Shown here piece after piece: positions 38,401 through 52,587 of a stretch of 64,000 nucleotides of DNA. The stretch comes from Kudoa neothunni. Its lineage: Eukaryota > Cnidaria. Positions within the stretch are counted from its first letter, which is position 1, and every line of letters starts with the position of its first letter. The stretch spans positions 10,354,001 to 10,418,000 of the forward strand of contig OZ199840.1 in assembly GCA_964304625.1 (NCBI GenBank), given 5' to 3'. Under the pieces are notes generated by a model that ran no database searches, was not told the DNA's origin, and saw only the letters and a list, made by a program, of their open reading frames with translations. The position numbers and the translations under genes are program-made.

Positions 38401-40624
38401 TGTTACGTAACATTGATGTATGTTGCATAAAACTGTTTTATATGGTTGCATCAGGTATATTTAATTGATATGATAGGATAAATGGTCATATCAATTTATA
38501 CTGTCACGACTAAACCGGAGAATATTGTTATTTGTTATAACTTATAAGATTCCAAAAGTGGAATAAAATTGAAGAAATTGGTCCCTCTATTATTGTCGTA
38601 TAGGTTATTGCGCGTTGAAAACCGAACAGGTTGCCTGATGTGCTTTTAAAGTATATATTTTTTCTATGAATTAAATTTAAATTGTAGTAATTGAAAAGAT
38701 GGCCAAATTTCAACGTTTACCCCTCTTTCCATAAACCTATAGAGTTGTAGTTTATGTTAAACGTTTTATTGATTTAATAATAAGTGAAATTAAGCTAGGC
38801 TATTTTCTTATAGCAGCTATTGAAACAATTCAAACCATGTTGAAATAATTAAACTTTGAATCATATTTATATTTCGTTTAAAAATATTTTCACTCATAAT
38901 TCAAATAAATTCATCCTTAATTATTTAGATCCAACAGTATTCTTTATTTCTCAAGATGTGTTGTAAACATACCTTAGTGTATAATCAATAATAAATGATC
39001 GAACTTCACCGGAGGTACCATCTGTTAGTGCCATGGCCAAGCAGCCTAACATTATTATTATTATTATTAAAAGTAGCGTAGAAGCTTCTATTTTGTTACA
39101 TTTAGTTCAAACAAAACCGAAATACTTATATCTATTACAGCCAACATTTGAAGTTTTGTTTGGATAAGTTTAATTAGTAATGCCTCCCGAAATGATTACG
39201 ATATTTTTAATAAATTCGCTTGTTGCCTGATTATTTTAAACATATATTAATATGCTCAAATGATTAACTAATCTTTCGGTCGAAAGTTACAATTAGATTC
39301 AAACATTACGCAGATCCTACGACACAAAACATATAATTCTCAATATGGTATTTAAATTCTCAATTTTGAGGGAAAAGTATCTCAATGTTCTAAACCCTTA
39401 ATACCAAAGTGTGAGAATGACAAGAACACGAAAGAATAGCATTAGTTCATGCATGTACACACACGAATCACGAACTAGTTTAGAATTTGAAAAATTTGGC
39501 CACGAGCACGATCAAACGTAACTATCGCAAAGGGAAGGACACCGTCTGGCTCGAATGCTAGACAGCCTTGGGGTAAACTCTTGAAATTCTTGATAGAATG
39601 CTCCAAAAAATTAATTAAACTAAAAATTTTCTTAGGATAATCCTTTGTTATGTATAAAATTCTAGCTTTTAGATTACAACTTTCAGACTTATCTGATTAA
39701 ATACATGAAAATTCTGGATGCCACAGCGAGATCTCTAAATATCATAATATGTATTGAAGTTAATATAGATTTATATCCTGGTTAAGATACATTTTTTCTT
39801 CAAAACAATTTATATATACAACATCTTAAGAAAATACTGAAAACTTTGTCTATAAATTTGACGTTACGTTATATCGTTAGCTTAGTGTAATCAGATTATT
39901 TTGGGGGAAAAGTACTTGAAAGATTATTCAAATTAAGGTTAAAATTTAATCAGCGTTTTGTGTGACTTTAAAATAAATGCTTTATAAATTCAAAAAAACT
40001 TGTCGACCATAATCTTTGTACTTGGAGATATATCTCCAGCTGGAGGAAAACTATTAATTATTTTTCCAAAAAATCTTTGTCTAATCTATTAAGCGTAGTA
40101 CTGACAAAAATAAATTTTTTTAAATTGGTTTCAAGAGTAATGAAGCGAAAATATTAATCACCTCTCCTTGTAAGCTAATGTCATAATTAGGAACACTTAT
40201 GTGGATGCATAATGTTTGCGTAAGTTTATTTGTTTGAATCGATCAGCTTAATAGTGATTAGATTATTACTCAAAACATGATTTTTATTATTATTTATTGA
40301 AGTTAAAGTATGATTACGATCGTTATATATCAAGTTAAAACATAATAAGGCCAATAAATTTACTACGAAATTATTAAATAAAAATAGATGGATTATTTCA
40401 ATGTATCATTATAATACCAACGAACAGTTACATCTGTTAAAATAATGAGTGAAAAATAGTTATTTTCAGAGAGAAACGGAGTAAATGATCTTAATTGTTA
40501 TTTGGTACATCAACAAAAAATACTTATTTTTAAACGAATAATTGATTAACACGAGCTAATCCTTCCTTGTGAATAAAGATGGACGTCGAAGAGGACGCTA
40601 TAGAAGTAACCAACTAGATAACTA
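38401..40624. other. AT-rich spacer, nothing recognised
   Basis: About 2.2 kb with only short frames. An ATT trinucleotide run lies near 39,050-39,068. No gene or repeat identified. Confidence 0.5.
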
Positions 40625-42863
40625 ATGACGTTTTTAGTTAATTTCCCAAAAAAGTTCGTAAAAGTAGAGAAAGAAAAATCTAGTGGCATATTTATGACTT
40701 CTATGAATATAACCAATACTATTATTGGTTCAGGCATTATCAGTATGTCGGTTGCCTGTGGATGATAGTTTCTAATCTTAAAATAGCACTACCCATGAGT
40801 TTCCAGTGGGGAGGTGCTACACTTGCACTAATGTTGACGTCAGTAGTTGGAGCTCTCACAGGTTAATTTTATTTACAAATTCTTAATCTCTTACTTGAAA
40901 GTTATTTACTTTTTGAATTTTTATCAAATATTTTTCAAAATGTAATTTTATGAAATATTTGAACAATAGCCAATAATATGCGCGTAAATTTGTAACAAAC
41001 CAAATAATTTATAAATTTATATTCATTACAATGGGGAAATTGAAGGAATATTACAAAATACACTATTTTTTTCTATAATAGCTAACATTTTTTTGTATTA
41101 ACTATAAAAATAATCAGTATTTGCTTTGAATAATAAAATAAATTATAATTGATTGAAATTATGCCATTTTTAGACTATTCAATTGTCAGCATGGGAAGAA
41201 CGATGGACTCAACCAACGCTTTAACCTATCAAGTTATTGTGAATTAGCTGAACGAAACTGTCAAAAGAAAATATAGGGTATGATGTTGGATACTCTTGGA
41301 AAATTTGGGTACATCTCTCTTATAATTTGCCAAGCCATATACCCTATATTCTGTAATTGATTATGGATGGTAATAAATTATTAAATTCCTTTATAAATAG
41401 CAATTTTAAGCTATGGCATTCTTATGGTTGGTAATCTAAAGGATATATTCAAATTTCTAGGTGACTAGTTGTTAGTTTAAAATTAAAACTTTTAATATTA
41501 AGCGCCCAAATACACAATACTCCAAAATAATTATGTTCTGCTATCTGTGCCTGTGTATTTGATTATATTCCCAGTTTCATCTTTCCGAAATATTTCATTT
41601 CTTGATAAGGTAGCTGATTATTTACAATTTTATTGTATAATTCTTCTTTATTAGTTTTCGCTGCTTTCTGTATTACTTGTTGTGTATTACGTTTGTGTGA
41701 TAATCTCTCAAGCAGCCTTCTATCCCCAGAAAATGTATTATTATCAAAAAATTTGTTAAATGATTTTCTTTAGAATAATGTTCGAAGGATTTATGAGTGC
41801 TGTGAAACCTGCATTCGTTCAAACAATATCTTTCCTGTCTTTCAGTATTATTTGCTCATATTTATTTACGATAGTTAATCATGTTTCCATTTTGTTATGT
41901 TAAGGTTTTGCCTGTCAACAAGCCGTCCCATCTATTTACACGAGTTTAAGCAACAAAAGCGCTAAACGATTTTCCATCACCACGCATCTTGCGTGTATTT
42001 TCACCTTGGTCTTTTATTCGTTTATTGGCTTCACTGGATTCGCCACATTTGCCGGCCAAGTGAATAATTGTACTCCTAATAACTCTTTAAGCGGATCTCC
42101 TAATTAATTTATAGCCAATATCATCCAAGCATACTGCCCTGAAAACATAGTTATGACCTCAGCCAGAATAGCATTTATTATCACTCTTATACTCACTAGC
42201 CCATGTCAAATTTTTGCTAGCCGCGAAGTATTAATAGTTCTTGTTATGCGTTATTAAAATCTGAAATATTATAGGCTATTATTACACCAATTTTTGGAAG
42301 ATTCAAATTCAGGTGGTCCATCCATATTGGAGTGACATTCTTGCTCTGCTCATTAATGTTTCTTATCGCTTCTCACGTCAGCGATCTTGGTACCGTGGTT
42401 GCTATATCGGTAGGCTTTAATTTGTTTTATAGTAGTTAACCACTTTTTAGGGTTCACTTATTGGGGCACCTATAAGTATTATTGATTCATAAATATTTGA
42501 TTTCACTATTTGCATTTGTTTTAAATTCATTTTCTCTACTGATAAAAATTATACCATCTTAATCGCTTATTAAATTTTAGATTTTTTATATAAATTTATT
42601 AAGGTTTCATTCTTCCAGCTCTTGGCTACTTATCTAGTTTACGATCTGGATGGATCCCCAATAGTGCTTCTAAAATTGGATGTTACATTGTTATTATTTT
42701 TGGCGTTGTTTCCTGTATCCTGGGCACCTGGATGGCAGTGAAATATTCCGGAGCAAATATGGAAGCCAAGTATTGGTGTGATTCTTGTATTGAAAAATAC
42801 ATTACACCTGATGATCTTCAAAACCGTATTAATGCTGAATTTTTGAAGATGTGGTCTTCATAG
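40625..42863 (+). CDS. SLC38-like amino-acid transporter (457 aa)
   Basis: Thirteen exons: 40625-40757, 40787-40861, 41174-41238, 41277-41352, 41401-41460, 41503-41609, 41655-41734, 41774-41844, 41905-42069, 42115-42236, 42275-42409, 42451-42475, 42604-42863. Sum 1,374 nt, exactly 458 codons. Signatures: NITNTIIGSGIISMSVA (TM1), LTDYSIVSMGR after exon 2, FSFACQQAVPSIYTSL (the F.CH...P.Y.EL motif), GFTGFATFAGQV, and SFILPALGYL near the end, closing with a short cytoplasmic tail. About 11 helices are predicted, and the protein would import neutral amino acids. Intron 1 is only 29 nt; introns 2 (312 nt) and 12 (128 nt) are long for this genome. Start chosen at the first ATG that runs in frame into TM1. 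The exact SLC38 subtype cannot be judged from motifs. Confidence 0.88.
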
Positions 42864-45800
42864 TTGATTTGTACCACTACAATAATGAAATTGATTCTAA
42901 CTTTATTACCCAGAATAATTCGTTTATTTTGTAGCTACTGCTGCTTAGTCGTCTACTTAAATTATTGAATTTGTTCTTTTTAACTGCGCATAAAATTATA
43001 TATTATCTAGTCTCCATACACAACGGAATCACTTATTGACTAATCCTACTTGATTTTCTTATTAAATGTCTGTTATATTTATGTAGTTTTCATTTAATCC
43101 TAATAATAAAATTACCTTATTTTATGTAATTTTGAATACACAAACAATTTCAAAAGTTTAATATAATATAGATTGATAACATTTCGTTAATATATTTATC
43201 AAAAAATTAAGGTTTAAATAATATATCGAGTTTGACAATTTTTAATGTAATAAATCAGGCGAATGAGAGTTTAACGCACGTTTGCTTGGCACAATTAGTT
43301 GAGAAGAAAATTTTGAGTATGCTTATTGGAAAATAAAATGAACTAAAAGAAAAATTGGGGGAAAATGTCTTGAACAAAATTTCACCGTAATATCTTATCT
43401 CTAAGAGGTGCATATCTGCTATTCCAAAGCAATAAAATACTCACTCTTAATAACATTTTAAAACAAAAATAAAATTTTGTGAAAATGCGGAAATTACTTG
43501 TTATTAATCTTCGATCATGTTAAGGGATTAAAACAATATTACGATCTCCATTAAAATGATCAAAGGATCATAAGTTAGTGTCGCCGGAAAAAATATATTT
43601 GAAATTATTACAAAAATTCTTACTTAGATTGAGGTAATTAATTTTTTTAATAAAAATATTTATTTTCTACTTTTTAACGCGCATGCGCCAATTTAGAAGT
43701 AACCTGACTGAACTAATTCAACATATTTATTGACTCTCTGGAAAATTTCATGAAACGGGCTGCATAATATAGTCGGAATAATATATTAATTAACCGATTC
43801 CTAAGCTTATTAAGATACATTTTTTAGAAATTTAAACTTCCTTCAGATCTAATTATTATGCCGCGCGTTGAGTCTTATTTTTATCTTTGATAGTCGCTAA
43901 AAAAATTTGTTGTTCTTAAAGAATTCATAAAATTTAAGTCAAAATATAAATGTACTTAAAATGCTAAAATCCTTAACGTTAGAGTATATTGAGGTTATAA
44001 ATTAATTGAATAATTATGAAAATATTAATTTCACCTCATAAGATATAACGAAGACTATTTTATTTAATAAATTTCCATGAATATGTTGTATAACAATAGC
44101 GTTAAAAAAATTACGGTGTTTTTAGAATTTTGTGAAATGATGATATATAGTGAGAATTTATGTAGGAATATTCATTATCCACATTGATTGTGAGAAACAT
44201 GCTATTTAATATATTATATTTGAATTTGGTCGGAGAAATGACAAGAATAATGTATTTTATGTAATCATAAATTATGCGTCGTTTAATTGCATATGATGGC
44301 GTACAGTTAAGTTTTTTTGTTACCGATTAACAAATAATAACATAGAACAATTATTTTAAAGCTCAAATAACACCGTTAAATTGAAAAACACCGAATAAAA
44401 TTGGCGTCTAATCAAAAACCGTGGAACATTTTAACGTTAATCAGGATTATCTAATTCCATTTTAGAAAATTAACAAATTCTGATTATACAATGAACATAA
44501 TTTTGTAACGTCAAGGAAGAATGTGAGAATAAATTTAAATATCACAAAATTAATGATTAAATCAAAGAATTGATATAATAGCTTGGGTCAACACTTTTGA
44601 ACTCAGTCAGGATATTGTCATTGACGAGTCTGATAAATTTAAAATTTAAGAAAAAATAATTATTTATGGATTATTTAATTTATATGAATATTTGAAATGA
44701 TTCATTGTGAAACGCAAAAGATTCTTGGCACGTCTAAAAGTCCGAGTCAGATAATTATAGAAGCTTAAAAAATCCGCCTAAAACTTTACTAAACGTCAAA
44801 AAATACAAGAGTTGTTAATTAAGACTAATGTCGCCTCTGATACAAGCAGAATATGTACGCAATTTTGAAAAAATTAAAAGACGTTCTTTTTAACCTTTTA
44901 AGTACAATTTTTTTTATTTGAGACTAAAAATAATATATTACGTACAAATAGTTAGTTAAAATTATTTAAAAAAATTTTATTCGTCATCATCATCAAATTA
45001 CAAGAAAAGATGGAAATTAAATAAAAATCCAATTGTTGGAGATCACGACCACGTAAAAATTTCCTGCTGTTTTTAATATGCACTGAGAATTTATTTTACA
45101 TTTGATTTGTAAATAATGGCCTAATATTACAAATAGGATTACATCAATCAATTTTTATGTGCATGCATGCCAATTATGATGCCAAATTCTAATTTTTCAA
45201 ATTATTCCATATCTTATAATTTTTACAGGCAAACCTTTTAAATATCCTAATACAACAGATTTAGTTTTAATACATATATTTTTTACCTGAAGTTGATATA
45301 TAATTATACATAATGATTTATCAGATAATACACAATAAAAATCCTTGTAGAACATTTTTATATTAATTTTCCAATTTTTAAATATATATATGAATATTTT
45401 ATAATTATGAAAAATTATTTTTTAACATAAACCTTTTTAGGATTTTAGTTTATTAGGCCCAATGATATCATTAAAATAAGGTTAAAAATTATTAGTATTT
45501 ATTTACTTTTCGTCTCCATAATCAGTGCAACGAACGCTCAATATTCTTTTATTTATAATTTGTTTCTATGCATGGAAAATATAAAAAACATTGTGGAGTG
45601 TTTTTTGTAAATTCAATAAATTTAAATGTAACATTTATATTGAATTAGTTCAAATACAACTCATCATTACCTAATATCAGTATTTTTCAATACTTCCAGT
45701 ATAAAAGAATAATTAATTCAAATGATAACTTGTTTTGTTTAGTTATAAAAATAAGTATTTAAATATTCAATATATTGTTGTATATAGATAAAATAGAAAT

Positions 45801-46054
45801 ATTCTTATTGGTAATATTTTTCTCATGTAATAAATAAATAAAATGTAACAAGTAATATTTAAAAAACATAATATTTTATGTTAAGGCATAATAACTAATT
45901 TTTCTGACGAGTAATCATATTAGATATGAATGGCTATTGATCATTAAAGTTGAATAAGTTTAGTGTAATGAAGATTTTTGTGAAACAATTAATTAATCCG
46001 CTTTATTATTAGTTTTTATTGTTTACCATATAACGAAGTTCTATTATCAGACAA
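42864..46054. other. AT-rich spacer, nothing recognised
   Basis: About 3.2 kb without a supported gene or repeat; stops in all frames. Confidence 0.5.
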
Positions 46055-49000
46055 ATGAGACAGAGTTATGCTGGAATATTTTTTCTCTTTATTTTCATAG
46101 GTAATATCCCCCAAAAATTATTATTCTCAATTTCCGTTAGTTTTCCAGTCACATTATGACTTTGAAAATGATATTGATAATAATATATTGAAATTGAAAT
46201 ATTTGGATGAAGATAACAAATATCATATTTCACTCTCTGGCTATAATATCGAAAATAGCCATAGAAGATGTACCCTTCAATATTATGATAACGCCGAAAA
46301 CAAACTTAAGAAAATCCCTTCTTGTGACACACATATACCTAGCGCAACTGATAATGGAACAGCTAATATGTGTATTTACCACTGTAAAAAAGTTACATTG
46401 AAAATAACTTCGGGAGAATTTAAAAAAATGAAATATTTAAAGTGGTGTCAAGGAAAAAATGACGAGGAAGCTAAAAAATGTGCCATTAAAAGAGTCTTTT
46501 CTGTCAGAGGTACTTTAAAAATTTAGAACAGATTTAATATTTCAATAGATATTTACTTAAAAAGTTATATAAACGCAACTAAAGGAATTGATGAGTTTAC
46601 TGTTACAGTTAAAAGCAAAAAAAATGACGGATTTGTTTCAAAAATTGAGGGAAAAGAAGAAATTCAAGTTTCTGAAACTGAAGCGTTTTATCATGCGAAT
46701 AATATAAAAATGAAGGCAAAATCACATTATTCAAAATACGTTGTCGAATTTAAAAATAATTCACCCGAAATTCAATTAAACCCCTTAAAACCAGTAGAAG
46801 ATTGGTTTATTTCAAACGGATCCAAGAAAAAGGTTGATGATAAGTATTATTATTCTTTAACTCTCCAAAATCCATTACCTTCCAAAATATGTTATTTCGG
46901 AATAAAACATATAGATGACTCGTTGTTTTCTTCTTCGTGTTCTGAAATGAATAAAGCTGGACCATGCTTTCAACCATGCCATAGAGCAACATTAAAATAT
47001 TGGAAAGATTTAAATTTTGCACAGGTAATGGTTAAGTCATATGACAACCCAACATCAAAAGAATTTATTCATGTAGTCACATGTGAGTATAATAAAAAGA
47101 ATTTTTTTAACGTATAACTGTACAATTAGTTGGAAACGAAAATCCTATTGCAACGATTACAAATGATCAAGCGACTATTGATTTAACAAATTTAAATAAG
47201 AACGAAGATGATAGCAATATTCAACATGGTTCGAAAATTGAGGAAATTAAAATAATAAAAAAATTTCTTGGAATTGGTACTGTTTGGAAATCAGCTACGT
47301 GTAATCAGGGACTTACTGGCTTCAACTCAAAAATTATTACCTCATTGGAAAAACTAACAGAATACATTCTCAGAGTTAAAATATCTGGATTAACAACGGT
47401 GGATTCTTCTGAAGTCAATTATTATCATAGATATTTCTATTTTAAAACAAAAGGTATTTATGAATGATTACTGATAAATTAATATTTTTGAATAGGAGAA
47501 GAATTTACAGGATCTAAGGCTATTACCGTAACTACCATTCTAAATGTGCATACAAAATTATCTGTTAATCTGTCAAAACTTGCTTCTGAAGGGAGCAATA
47601 ATAATAATAATGCTATATGCCAATTATACTATTCAACGACTGGAACTTATCCCCTGAAACTACCTGCCACATGCGAAAATTTGGACCAAAATCAATTATG
47701 TTCTGGGACATGCATTAGTACTTTCACCGTTGTGAACCTTGATCCAAAAACAAGCTATAAATTTACTGTTTGCCCTGAGGGGTACACATGCTTCGAAATA
47801 GATAATGAGACAGAAAGTAATGTTTATAGTTTTGTTTAATAATAAATATTTTTAAAAGCAACTGGTGAAACACCTACAATTGCATCTAGATATGATAGCT
47901 CAACCAAAACATCAAAAGTTACGGTAACTCTTCAAACTGGAAAATTTGAAGGTGTTTGGGGTTACTTATTAATAGAAAAAATATCGAAAATAGCAGTTAT
48001 TGATTGCTTGAATTCTGGATGCAATCCCGCAGTATCATCTAATGATTTAAGTTTTGAACTGACTAATTTTAATTCTGATCTTACATTCAGCATAGTTATG
48101 TTTAAAAAAGATTACACAAATCCGAAGATAGCGGATATACAAAGTATTTTTTTAAAATAATAAGTATTCATATTTTTTAGGAGACAATGTGGAAAGCTCT
48201 GGCCCAATGATTCTTCGATACGACACGTCCGGCCAAAAATATAAAGTAAAATTTAGAGGTGGCCCAACAGCTGTAGGTAGTACACAGTGTATCGTAAAAA
48301 AGTTGAAATCAGACTTAACCGGCTTTAAGCGTGATAGTGAAAATAATACAGAAATTAGAAAAAATTGCGATCAGCTAACGGACGAAGAGGATATTAATAT
48401 TGATGCTTCACATAAGTTTAATTATGTTTCTGTTACTTATGAGCATACAGTAAATGCGGGGGCACAAAAATTAAAGTCAGGAATTCAGAAATCATTAGAT
48501 TCTAAATCGATTTTGTTTCAAGAAATTAAAAGTCCTCTAATAATTTCTAAAAGAAGTATGGTTGAAAAAAGTGCAACAGATGGAATGAATAGACGAGAAG
48601 TCGAAGAAAATGATGATGTAGATAAAGGAGATAAAAAAGTGGTAGCGGAAAAGGATAGTCAACATAATTTGTTATCAAGCCTAGAACCTCAGAAGAAAAC
48701 GTCTCCAGAACCAACTCCTCCGATTAAATATTTTAAGGGATTCGTCTATTCAATTTATATAGGTAAAATGTAGTCAATCTATTATTATAATTATTATATA
48801 AGATGGTTATGAAGAGATAACGTACACCGCATCACATGTTGATGGGAATATCAAGTTAGGATTGAATAAATGTTCATTACGCTGTAGCGTATATAAAGAT
48901 AATGTCAAAGATGATTCTATAACCGAAACACAATCACCTACAGATTCCTGTACCTTTGGAAGCTACTCAATACCATTTACAGAGTTGATCGAGGATTATT

Positions 49001-52000
49001 CTATACATTGTCCTAATTATTTTGATTTTCATTACTATTACGATAATAGTTTTGTAAAAAACCACGCTCCTATGTTTAACCGTTTTTACTATATGTTGGC
49101 TGTTGACGAGGAAAAAATACAGTTAGACGTAAAATTAGTTAACAAAGAACCATCTGAAATATGTACATTTGAATGGATAGATACGACCACGTCATCATCT
49201 CTCCAATATTTTTCAAGTGAATGCAGTAACAAAGAAAACTGCTATTATGGTTTGTGCAGTGATATGCGTTTTGATAAAGTTGAAGCTGAAGTGAAAGCAA
49301 TAAAAATACGTGTCCTCATGCTAGGAATGTTTCCTGTTATTGGCTACCAAAATAACGTCTATTTATGTAATTATTTTTATTGAGTACCTAAATTATATTG
49401 AATTTAGTAAAACATGGAAGCGACGTGCCTGTCATAACTTCAAATAATAAGATAAAAATTGATATTAGTAATAATAATAAGAACGAAGATGATCAACTAG
49501 TTACTGATTCCAATCTCGCGGAATGTGGAATAAAAAATTGGAACATTTATGCACCCTTGGTTAGCGAAGATGAGAGGAAAAGTATCTCCATTCCAGGGTG
49601 TAATTTTGGAGCATTAGAAATATCACCAGTTGAACCTACCTTGCCAAGTGATATTATGGTAACAATAACAAATGTTCCAAACTATAAACTAAAGAAATAT
49701 TTTTACCATAAAATTAGTAAGATTTATATTATATTATAATATCTAATTATTCATTCTTTAGCTAAAGGAAATTATTTAAATATAGCTACCGAATCTGTCG
49801 GTGCTAATGCAAAAGCATTCACGCTCACTCCATATTCGACAGATACAACGATCAAATGTAGTATCTATATCAAAGAACGTAATGCAAAAGATTATTATCC
49901 TGCTACATGTGCACAAAACAAATTATGTGTTGATAAATGCAACACTCTATTTACTATTGATGGCCTTTATTCTGGTACCAACTACGACATCAAGATTATA
50001 CCTAGTGGAAGTTACGATGTTGAAATCATCGAAAATAAGCAGACATGTACATGTATCAATTTTTAAATTGACTAAATAAACTTTAGCTGGCATTGCCGTT
50101 GTATTTGAGATTTACAATGATTTTACTAAAAATACTCTCAAAGTGAAGTCGAAAGAAAGTTTTGAAAGTCCAAGTGAAACCGACTGTTACTACCAATTAT
50201 ATAAGCACGAATCAGATACAAGTAATCATTGTGTTTTGATTAACAATCAAAATGGTTTAGCTTCATTAACGACAATATCGCAGTCATGTATTGGATGCAC
50301 ATCGGGAAAAGAACATATGAAATGCGATAAAATAGAATTTGATTCTACTGTATATAATCATAAAAATAATTACCGGTTATTAATATATGCAAATGGAAAA
50401 TCAGCCCCATTTAAGCTTGTTATACCAGGTTATTTGACAATGATTTATGTTTTGTATATTTGTATAGTATTTACAAGGATGGGAACGCTTGAACAAAAAT
50501 TTATAGCAGCTACAGAACGCCACATGGAAAAATTTTCTATAACATTATCAGGATTTACAGCTAGTTATAAATGTGCCATTAAAATTTCAAAATTCGTTCT
50601 CGCTTCCACGCCTACCTTTGTCAATCCGATATGTTCATCCAATACTGTAGGAGGCGACTGTATTAAAGATTGTAATTCAAGCGACATTGAGGTTGGGCAT
50701 ATCAACTCAAAAGTTGATCGCTACGTTTCTATTTGTTATGGATCAGATGATAATAAAGCAAAAACTTGCAGATCACCTTCGATTTACGCTATAAAAATGA
50801 GTATTTTAAATATTTATTATCATCCAAAATTTTGTTTTTAAATAATTACTTTTTTTAGATTACTTGCAGAAAAATACGTACAAATTAGAACATGAAAATG
50901 GAAAGATGAAATTTTCCTACAAAACAACCTCCAAAACAGATTGGAGTGTTACTGTAGATGGTAAAGAAGATACTTTTAATGCAGAAGATAGAACTAACTT
51001 GAAACAAATAAATTATTCGGACACACCGCAGGACAAATCGGGAGTTTTTGCGATTGATAGGTTTATGGGTTTTTACAAAATTGATTCCACACTTTTATGG
51101 CCGGGATTGATTTATTATACAAACAGCACTTTTTTAAATACAACGATCCCAATAAAGTCCCAAATAATTTATTATATTTCACATGTTGATGGAGACAACA
51201 AGAAAATTAACATAACATTCTCCCCCGGTCCTTATAATTACGAAATGTGCCATATAAAAGTTTTTGAAGTTGGTGATGATGACTCAGGTAATGAAGGTAA
51301 GGTATTGAATGAACGTGAAGATGGGCTGAATGGTTGCTATCAACTTTGCCAGGATGGAGTGATTAGTTTGACCGATCAATATAAGAAAATTGGAGTCATC
51401 GTTAAACGACAACTTGATAAGAAAGGATTCAAAGAATATTTTAAGAGTGACTGAGAATTATTTTTACAAGTTAAATTGTTTTAGATGGCGACACTGGTTT
51501 TTCTTTGGATGGAATTTCTAGTACGAGCGTAACACTCAAAGGACTGGAAGTTTATAAATCTATTAATGAACATTCAAATTCTGTCTGTACCATTTATGTT
51601 ACGACGGAAAATAACGTTTCGGCTAAAAAGCGGGCTCGATGTACAGGCGGTAATTGCGGCACTAATTGCGATGCGTCATACTCCATTACTGATTTGAATC
51701 CCGGGACAAGTTACATAATTACAGTTGCCATTACAAATATGGGTTTTAATGAAGAATATCTGAGGAAAATGAAATTTAGAACATGTATTTATAGATCAAT
51801 TATAAGTTCTATTAAGTATCTTAGCGGAAGGAACTCAGTTAGCTGTACCAGGAGCAGAGATTAAAATGGAATCAGGATTGGCTACATTAACACCATTCAG
51901 TGCTGACAATTCCTTGCCAATTTGTAGAATTTATATAAAGGAAGAAGGCCATACATATCCAAAATATATGGCCACATGTGAGGGAATAGGAATTTGTGAA

Positions 52001-52584
52001 AATAGATGCGACAGCGAATTCAAGATAAATAATCTTGAGTTAGGAAAGACCTATGAAGTAATCGTTGAACCTGTTGACGGTAAAAAGGAAACAACCCAAA
52101 AAATCACAAGGGGTACTTATTGATGTTTTTAATTAACTAACTATTTCATAGAAAACGTTGATACAACCGTTACGTATAGTTTTAGCGATGGAAGCGACTT
52201 AAGGATTATTGTTAACTTCAACGAAGTCAAAGAAAACTCTATATGCCCATTTATGCTTCATGGGAAAACAGAAGGGGCAGAAAAGCAACCAATAATTGCT
52301 TGGTGCAATGATGATGAAGATTGTTCTGCTAATAAGTGCGTTATCGATGTCAATGGGTTATCAAAAGAGAATAATTACATCTTGAACGTAAAAGTGAAAG
52401 ATATTTCCCTTTATAAAAAACATGAAATTCCTTGTAATTTGTTTCTGTATTTTTTTATTGTAAAATAATATTTTCTTAATTGTGGCACCGAAAGATGCAA
52501 GAATTATTAAAGCCTTAAGGTTATTAAGATAAAATATTGAAGTTATTTTATGAATATTTTCTAGTAAATTCCTACATCGAATAA
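46055..52584 (+). CDS. Gene C: giant secreted/surface protein of Cys-bearing fibronectin-III-like modules (1,929 aa)
   Basis: Seventeen exons: 46055-46100, 46141-46509, 46549-47082, 47130-47453, 47496-47828, 47859-48143, 48181-48762, 48803-49366, 49408-49716, 49762-50052, 50087-50428, 50468-50800, 50859-51446, 51485-51784, 51825-52112, 52152-52433, 52565-52584. Sum 5,790 nt including TAA. Exon 1 codes a signal peptide (AGIFFLFIFIVF). All introns are phase 1 and exons 2-16 are multiples of three: ten of about 95-115 codons, one of 123 and four of 178-196, as for single and double modules. Modules share a closing pattern, C-x3-C, then F/Y/I-x-I/V-x-x-L-x-x-G/K-x-x-Y, e.g. CGTNCDASYSITDLNPGTSY and CENRCDSEFKINNLELGKTY; the L-x-P-G-T-x-Y end is that of fibronectin III. 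Exon 7 also has a Lys/Glu-rich low-complexity insert. No family name can be given. Introns 1-15 are 30-58 nt; the last is 131 nt. The TAA at 52582 lies in frame with downstream anchor exons. Confidence 0.85.
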
Positions 52585-52587
52585 ATT

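Noticed and set aside
46207-47022. Alternative frames on both strands over gene C exons 2 and 3
   Set aside because: They overlap exons that join in phase with the signal peptide and later modules.
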